Source: JAHJSY01 sp964557155 (GTDB lineage: Bacteria > Patescibacteriota > Minisyncoccia > Minisyncoccales > GWA2-38-27). From it: a DNA stretch of 7,817 nucleotides. The notes beneath the pieces are model-generated. The model was given only the letters and a program-made list of their open reading frames with translations. It searched no databases and was not told where the DNA came from. Positions 6,030 to 7,817 of the stretch are shown here, piece by piece. Location: positions 1-7,817 of the forward strand of contig CAZKZC010000020.1 in assembly GCA_964557155.1 (NCBI GenBank), read 5' to 3'. The translations under genes were made by a program, and so were the position numbers. Position 1 is the first letter of the stretch, and every line of letters starts with the position of its first letter.

Positions 6030-6058
6030 ACTATCTAACTCTATATTATTTTTATCAA
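6030..6058 (-). promoter_or_regulatory. Possible promoter of the ribbon-helix-helix gene
   Basis: Minus strand TTGATA (6058-6053), 17 bases, GATAGT (6035-6030). The -10 matches only four of six consensus bases. The region is very AT-rich, so other choices are possible. Confidence 0.3.
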
Positions 6059-6099
6059 CTTGTCCAGCAAAAAAAGTAATGTGCACAGACATATGGCGG

Positions 6100-6133
6100 T
6101 TTTTCCCAAGATAGACTACTATCTTGGGAAAAA
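6100..6133. repeat. Perfect 15-bp inverted repeat with 4-base loop
   Basis: TTTTTCCCAAGATAG (6100-6114) and CTATCTTGGGAAAAA (6119-6133) are exact reverse complements around ACTA. The 3' side ends in A rather than T on both strands, so it does not look like a classical intrinsic terminator. It sits directly beside the GGGGACGG repeat cluster and may be its boundary. Confidence 0.85.
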
Positions 6134-6142
6134 GAGCAAAAG

Positions 6143-6223
6143 GCGCAAAAGGGGACGGCGCAAAAGCGCAAAAGGGGACGGTTCTCTTTTAGTCGGGGTT
6201 TTAGGCTTTTTATGAAAACACTT
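6143..6223. repeat. GGGGACGG repeat cluster, first copy of the 55-bp direct repeat
   Basis: GCGCAAAAGGGGACGG occurs at 6143-6158 and again at 6166-6181. The second leads into a 55-base unit (6169-6223) that recurs at 7763-7817 with one mismatch (base 6207 T against 7801 G). Within the unit AAAAGGGGA and TTCTCTTTT can pair as RNA with G-U pairs around a CGG loop. Sequences of this kind (GAACCGTCCCC on the other strand) resemble REP elements mobilised in trans by Y1/RAYT transposases; no transposase gene lies in the window. Confidence 0.8.
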
Positions 6224-6244
6224 CTCGAGGAACGACCCTTCCCG

Positions 6245-6293
6245 TCACAATGAATGAGGTTCGACCTCATTCATTTACTTCTCCTTGAGGTCG
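6245..6293 (-). other. Palindromic leader-like segment with a 9-codon ORF
   Basis: On the minus strand AAGGAG (6286-6281) stands 6 bases before an ATG (6274) that opens a 9-codon frame, MNEVEPHSL, with its stop at 6247-6245. The frame lies mostly within a perfect hairpin: AATGAATGAGGT pairs with ACCTCATTCATT (6249-6260 and 6264-6275) around a 3-base loop. An upstream arm, CGACCTCA (6293-6286), can pair instead with TGAGGTCG (6269-6262), which would place the start codon and most of the ribosome site in a loop. A TATAAT at 6365-6360 lies upstream but without a good -35. The rest of 6294-6386 shows nothing I can name. Confidence 0.4.
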
Positions 6294-6386
6294 CACTTTT
6301 TCCGTGATTTTCTTTTTTGCTCCGGGCAATGAACGACGTTAGAACCTGTTTGCTATCTGATTATACATAAAATTAACCAAATAGAA

Positions 6387-6414
6387 AAGGTCCCACTATT
6401 GTAAGTAGGACCTT
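6387..6414 (-). terminator. Intrinsic terminator after the two-gene accessory operon
   Basis: AAGGTCC (6387-6393) pairs with GGACCTT (6408-6414); after one C-A mismatch ACT pairs with AGT. On the minus strand the stem is followed by TTCTATTTGG, a T-rich though imperfect tail. It lies 40 bases after the stop of the 114-aa gene, whose transcript it would end. Confidence 0.6.
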
Positions 6415-6453
6415 GTATTATTGATTTTTTAACCAGAGAAATATTGGTTATCA

Positions 6454-6798
6454 CTAAGGAATTAGACAAGAGGCGTAATTTACGCTATCGGACCAAAAGT
6501 CTTCCTTGGGAAGAAAATCACTATTTTGAAGTGATAAAACTTCATTGATATTCATTCCTCGAAGACCGATCTGCTTTATAGCAGACATTATTGTGTTGGC
6601 CGAACAACTTTTGGCTGGTCTTACCATAACCGCTTCTCCGCTGTCAATCACAGCTTGTGCTTCTTTAAGAGCTTTAGCTGGATTGTGTTGAATGGCAGTA
6701 ATCGCCACGGGTCTTCGTCCACGACTTTTGCGGTATTTTGCATGAAGCAAAATGTATTCTGGGGTTCCTTGATTAAAATAGTTAAAGAGCTTCTTCAT
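6454..6798 (-). CDS. Hypothetical protein, 114 aa
   Basis: I do not recognise this protein. I chose the ATG at 6798 (MKKLFNYFNQG) because AAGGA stands 7 bases before it; a TTG start 8 codons upstream has no such support. Visible parts: a basic N-terminal region with AKYRKSRGRRPVAI, a middle stretch likely helical (NPAKALKEAQAVIDSGEAV), then MVRPAKSCSANTIMSAIKQIGLRGMNINEVLSL and a Trp/Asp-containing end. No signal peptide or membrane segment is seen, so it is probably cytoplasmic; the Arg/Lys-rich patch could bind nucleic acid, but that is only a guess. It is the second gene of an operon, 36 bases after the 90-aa gene, and a terminator follows. Confidence 0.6.
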   Translation of the reverse strand: MKKLFNYFNQGTPEYILLHAKYRKSRGRRPVAITAIQHNPAKALKEAQAVIDSGEAVMVRPAKSCSANTIMSAIKQIGLRGMNINEVLSLQNSDFLPKEDFWSDSVNYASCLIP

Positions 6799-6834
6799 CG
6801 TTCTATCCTTTCTATCAGTCAATAATTGATGGTT

Positions 6835-7107
6835 TTACTGTAATGAGATTCTATAGATGACACGAGGATTACGCGCACCCCATTTAGTTGGACTTTCAGG
6901 AGGATGTACCCATGTTTTTTTACACTGCTCCCAATACTCGTCCCGTTCTTTGACAATCTGATTCCATTTGGTTTTTGCTTCAGTGATGGCTTCGAATTCA
7001 ATAGTTGCTTCCAAAACAACTTCTACGTTCTCAACGCCATCACAAAATGTGCCAGCTTCCATTTCGTTGGTGTGCGTATATACTAAATACCATTTCCCAC
7101 GATTCAT
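6835..7107 (-). CDS. Hypothetical protein, 90 aa
   Basis: An acidic, aromatic-rich protein of unknown family. The ATG (MNRGKWYLVYTHTNEM) has AAGGAG 8 bases before it and a consensus promoter about 55 bases further up, so it is very likely expressed. The N-terminal part alternates apolar residues like beta strands (KWYLVYTHT, VENVEVVLEATIEF), the middle is a charged helix (EAITEAKTKWNQIVKERDEYWEQCKKTW), and the end reads HPPESPTKWGARNPRVIYRISLQ. Three cysteine or histidine positions are scattered without a zinc-binding pattern. No membrane segment. First gene of a two-gene unit with the 114-aa gene. I would expect to meet such proteins on mobile elements, but assign no function. Confidence 0.65.
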   Translation of the reverse strand: MNRGKWYLVYTHTNEMEAGTFCDGVENVEVVLEATIEFEAITEAKTKWNQIVKERDEYWEQCKKTWVHPPESPTKWGARNPRVIYRISLQ

Positions 7108-7169
7108 GATTTATTCTCCTTCTAGTATATTATATAGGTAAGTTAAATGTGCAATTGAACGATAGGGTT

Positions 7170-7198
7170 ATTATACACCCATTCGTCAAAAAAGTCAA
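7170..7198 (-). promoter_or_regulatory. Strong promoter of the accessory operon
   Basis: Minus strand: -35 TTGACT (7198-7193), 17-base spacer, -10 TATAAT (7175-7170). The RNA start is predicted near 7163, giving a leader of about 55 bases that ends in the AAGGAG site of the 90-aa gene. The boxes equal those of the grpE promoter, so the housekeeping sigma factor would read it. Confidence 0.8.
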
Positions 7199-7208
7199 GC
7201 TTTTTGAC
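7185..7208. promoter_or_regulatory. Inverted repeat around the -35 box, possible operator
   Basis: GTCAAAAA (7185-7192) and TTTTTGAC (7201-7208) are exact reverse complements around 8 bases that contain the -35 hexamer of the accessory promoter. A protein dimer bound here would block polymerase. It could instead be a weak hairpin after the reverse transcriptase fragment, whose stop is 16 bases away. Confidence 0.4.
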
Positions 7209-7223
7209 CCACTATTTCATTTA

Positions 7224-7745
7224 TTAGGACTCTTTTAAGTTCTCTTTTTCTATCTGAGCATTATACGATTTATATGATTTATGTCTTTTAATAAGCGACG
7301 ATCTCTCTGAGCTTGATAGTGTAGTCCTTAATTTATTTTGAACTCTATTTAGATTATATTTAGCTTTAGATCCTATAGATATTTTATTTCTTCCTAATCT
7401 CAATCCCAGATGTTCTTTTAATCCTGTGCTTGGTATTATTTCTTTTTTGCTCGGATTTATAGGGAGTGCTTGATTATAATCAAAATTATTTAACATATCT
7501 TCTATAATTAAAGACACTTCTTCCATTTGTTTATCCTCTACTCTACTAGCCATAATTCCTATATCGTCAATATATAGAGCGATTCTTGGATCATGGCCTT
7601 TTAACTTTCGCTGTACTACCCAATTTAATCTTGTAAATAAATCTAAATTACACCAAACAGAAAGTCTAGGTGATGTAGCAAATCCACGAGCTATAGTTTC
7701 TTCTAAAGATGTGCTTCCTTTAGGACATACGGGAACACAAAACAA
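7224..7745 (-). CDS. Reverse transcriptase, C-terminal part (5' end not in window or lost)
   Basis: Encodes the second half of a reverse transcriptase palm and thumb. Motif 4 is visible as GFATSPRLS, the catalytic motif 5 as ALYIDDIGIMAS (the YxDD aspartates at residues 60-61, counted from the TTG at 7745), motif 6 as NPSKKEI, and motif 7 as HLGLRLGRNKISIG, followed by a basic thumb-like region KAKYNLNRVQNKLR. Motifs 0-3, with the first catalytic aspartate, are missing. The TTG at 7745 is only the first possible start: the frame stays open through repeat DNA to the window edge. The gene is either cut off by the repeat or continues beyond it with the repeat read as codons. The motif 7 style resembles retron or unknown-group RTs more than group II introns, but the class is uncertain. 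No msr-msd or intron RNA is visible. Confidence 0.72.
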   Translation of the reverse strand: MFCVPVCPKGSTSLEETIARGFATSPRLSVWCNLDLFTRLNWVVQRKLKGHDPRIALYIDDIGIMASRVEDKQMEEVSLIIEDMLNNFDYNQALPINPSKKEIIPSTGLKEHLGLRLGRNKISIGSKAKYNLNRVQNKLRTTLSSSERSSLIKRHKSYKSYNAQIEKENLKES

Positions 7746-7817
7746 AAGGGGACGGTTCTCAACAAAAGGGGACGGTTCTCTTTTAGTCGGGGTTTTAGGC
7801 GTTTTATGAAAACACTT
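7741..7817. repeat. GGGGACGG repeats, second copy of the 55-bp direct repeat
   Basis: The 20-base unit AACAAAAGGGGACGGTTCTC is present twice in perfect tandem (7741-7760 and 7761-7780). The second runs into the 55-base unit (7763-7817) that matches 6169-6223 at 54 of 55 positions, in the same orientation. The unit reaches the window edge and may be longer. It lies where the N-terminal half of the reverse transcriptase should begin. Confidence 0.85.

Noticed and set aside
6100..6133. Perfect 15-bp hairpin as an intrinsic terminator
   Set aside because: On either strand the stem is followed by A residues, not by a T tract.
6143..6223. Repeat cluster as a CRISPR array
   Set aside because: Units are tandem or degenerate, without regular unique spacers, and no cas gene is present.
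6055..6270. Minus-strand frame of 71 codons across the repeat cluster
   Set aside because: It is made almost wholly of GGGGACGG repeats and the perfect hairpin, and its ATG lies within the palindrome arm without a ribosome site of its own.
6819..7086. Minus-strand frame 6819-7019 and plus-strand frame 6904-7086
   Set aside because: Both overlap the 90-aa gene, which has the promoter and ribosome site; their sequences look random.
7224..7745. Reverse transcriptase as a group II intron or diversity-generating element
   Set aside because: No intron domain V/VI RNA, no maturase or endonuclease domain, and no template/variable repeat pair is visible in the window.

Overview
The window looks like a piece of the genome of a small-genome, AT-rich bacterium, most likely from the Candidate Phyla Radiation (Patescibacteria, Parcubacteria-like). 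The grounds are the compact low-GC coding, short versions of core proteins, near absence of Shine-Dalgarno sites in front of the core genes, and tight gene packing. The assignment is inferred from style and gene content; no rRNA or ribosomal protein is present to prove it.

Left part (1-3630, minus strand): a heat-shock operon in the order grpE-dnaK-dnaJ, followed only 3 bases after the dnaJ stop by tRNA-Lys(UUU) and then tRNA-Ala(GGC). A textbook promoter (TTGACT-17-TATAAT) stands before grpE; I see no CIRCE operator. DnaJ carries HPN instead of the near-universal HPD motif, and DnaK carries Met instead of Arg at position 167, the residue that the HPD aspartate contacts. A heptamer repeat array fills the dnaK-dnaJ junction and encodes the last residues of DnaK.

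Middle part (3631-5656): femX-ftsQ, a minus-strand pair with a 4-base GTGA overlap. They encode a FemAB-type peptidoglycan aminoacyltransferase and the divisome protein FtsQ/DivIB. Between ftsQ and grpE lies a possible plus-strand unit: a consensus promoter whose predicted start site is the A of an ATG, a 37-residue membrane peptide, and a hairpin plus U-rich tract inside the end of ftsQ. The femX promoter also predicts an almost leaderless mRNA. A palindromic element is embedded in frame in femX.

Right part (5657-7817): an accessory region of different character. It holds a 59-residue ribbon-helix-helix protein, two genes of unknown function (90 and 114 residues) in one operon with their own promoter and terminator, and the C-terminal half of a reverse transcriptase at the right edge. 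The three intact genes have clear Shine-Dalgarno sites, unlike the core genes. Two 55-base direct repeats (54 of 55 identical) of a GGGGACGGTTCTC repeat family bracket a module of about 1.5 kb holding the two unknown genes and the reverse transcriptase fragment. This family resembles REP repeats spread by Y1/RAYT transposases. Several perfect hairpins lie in this 470-base repeat zone.
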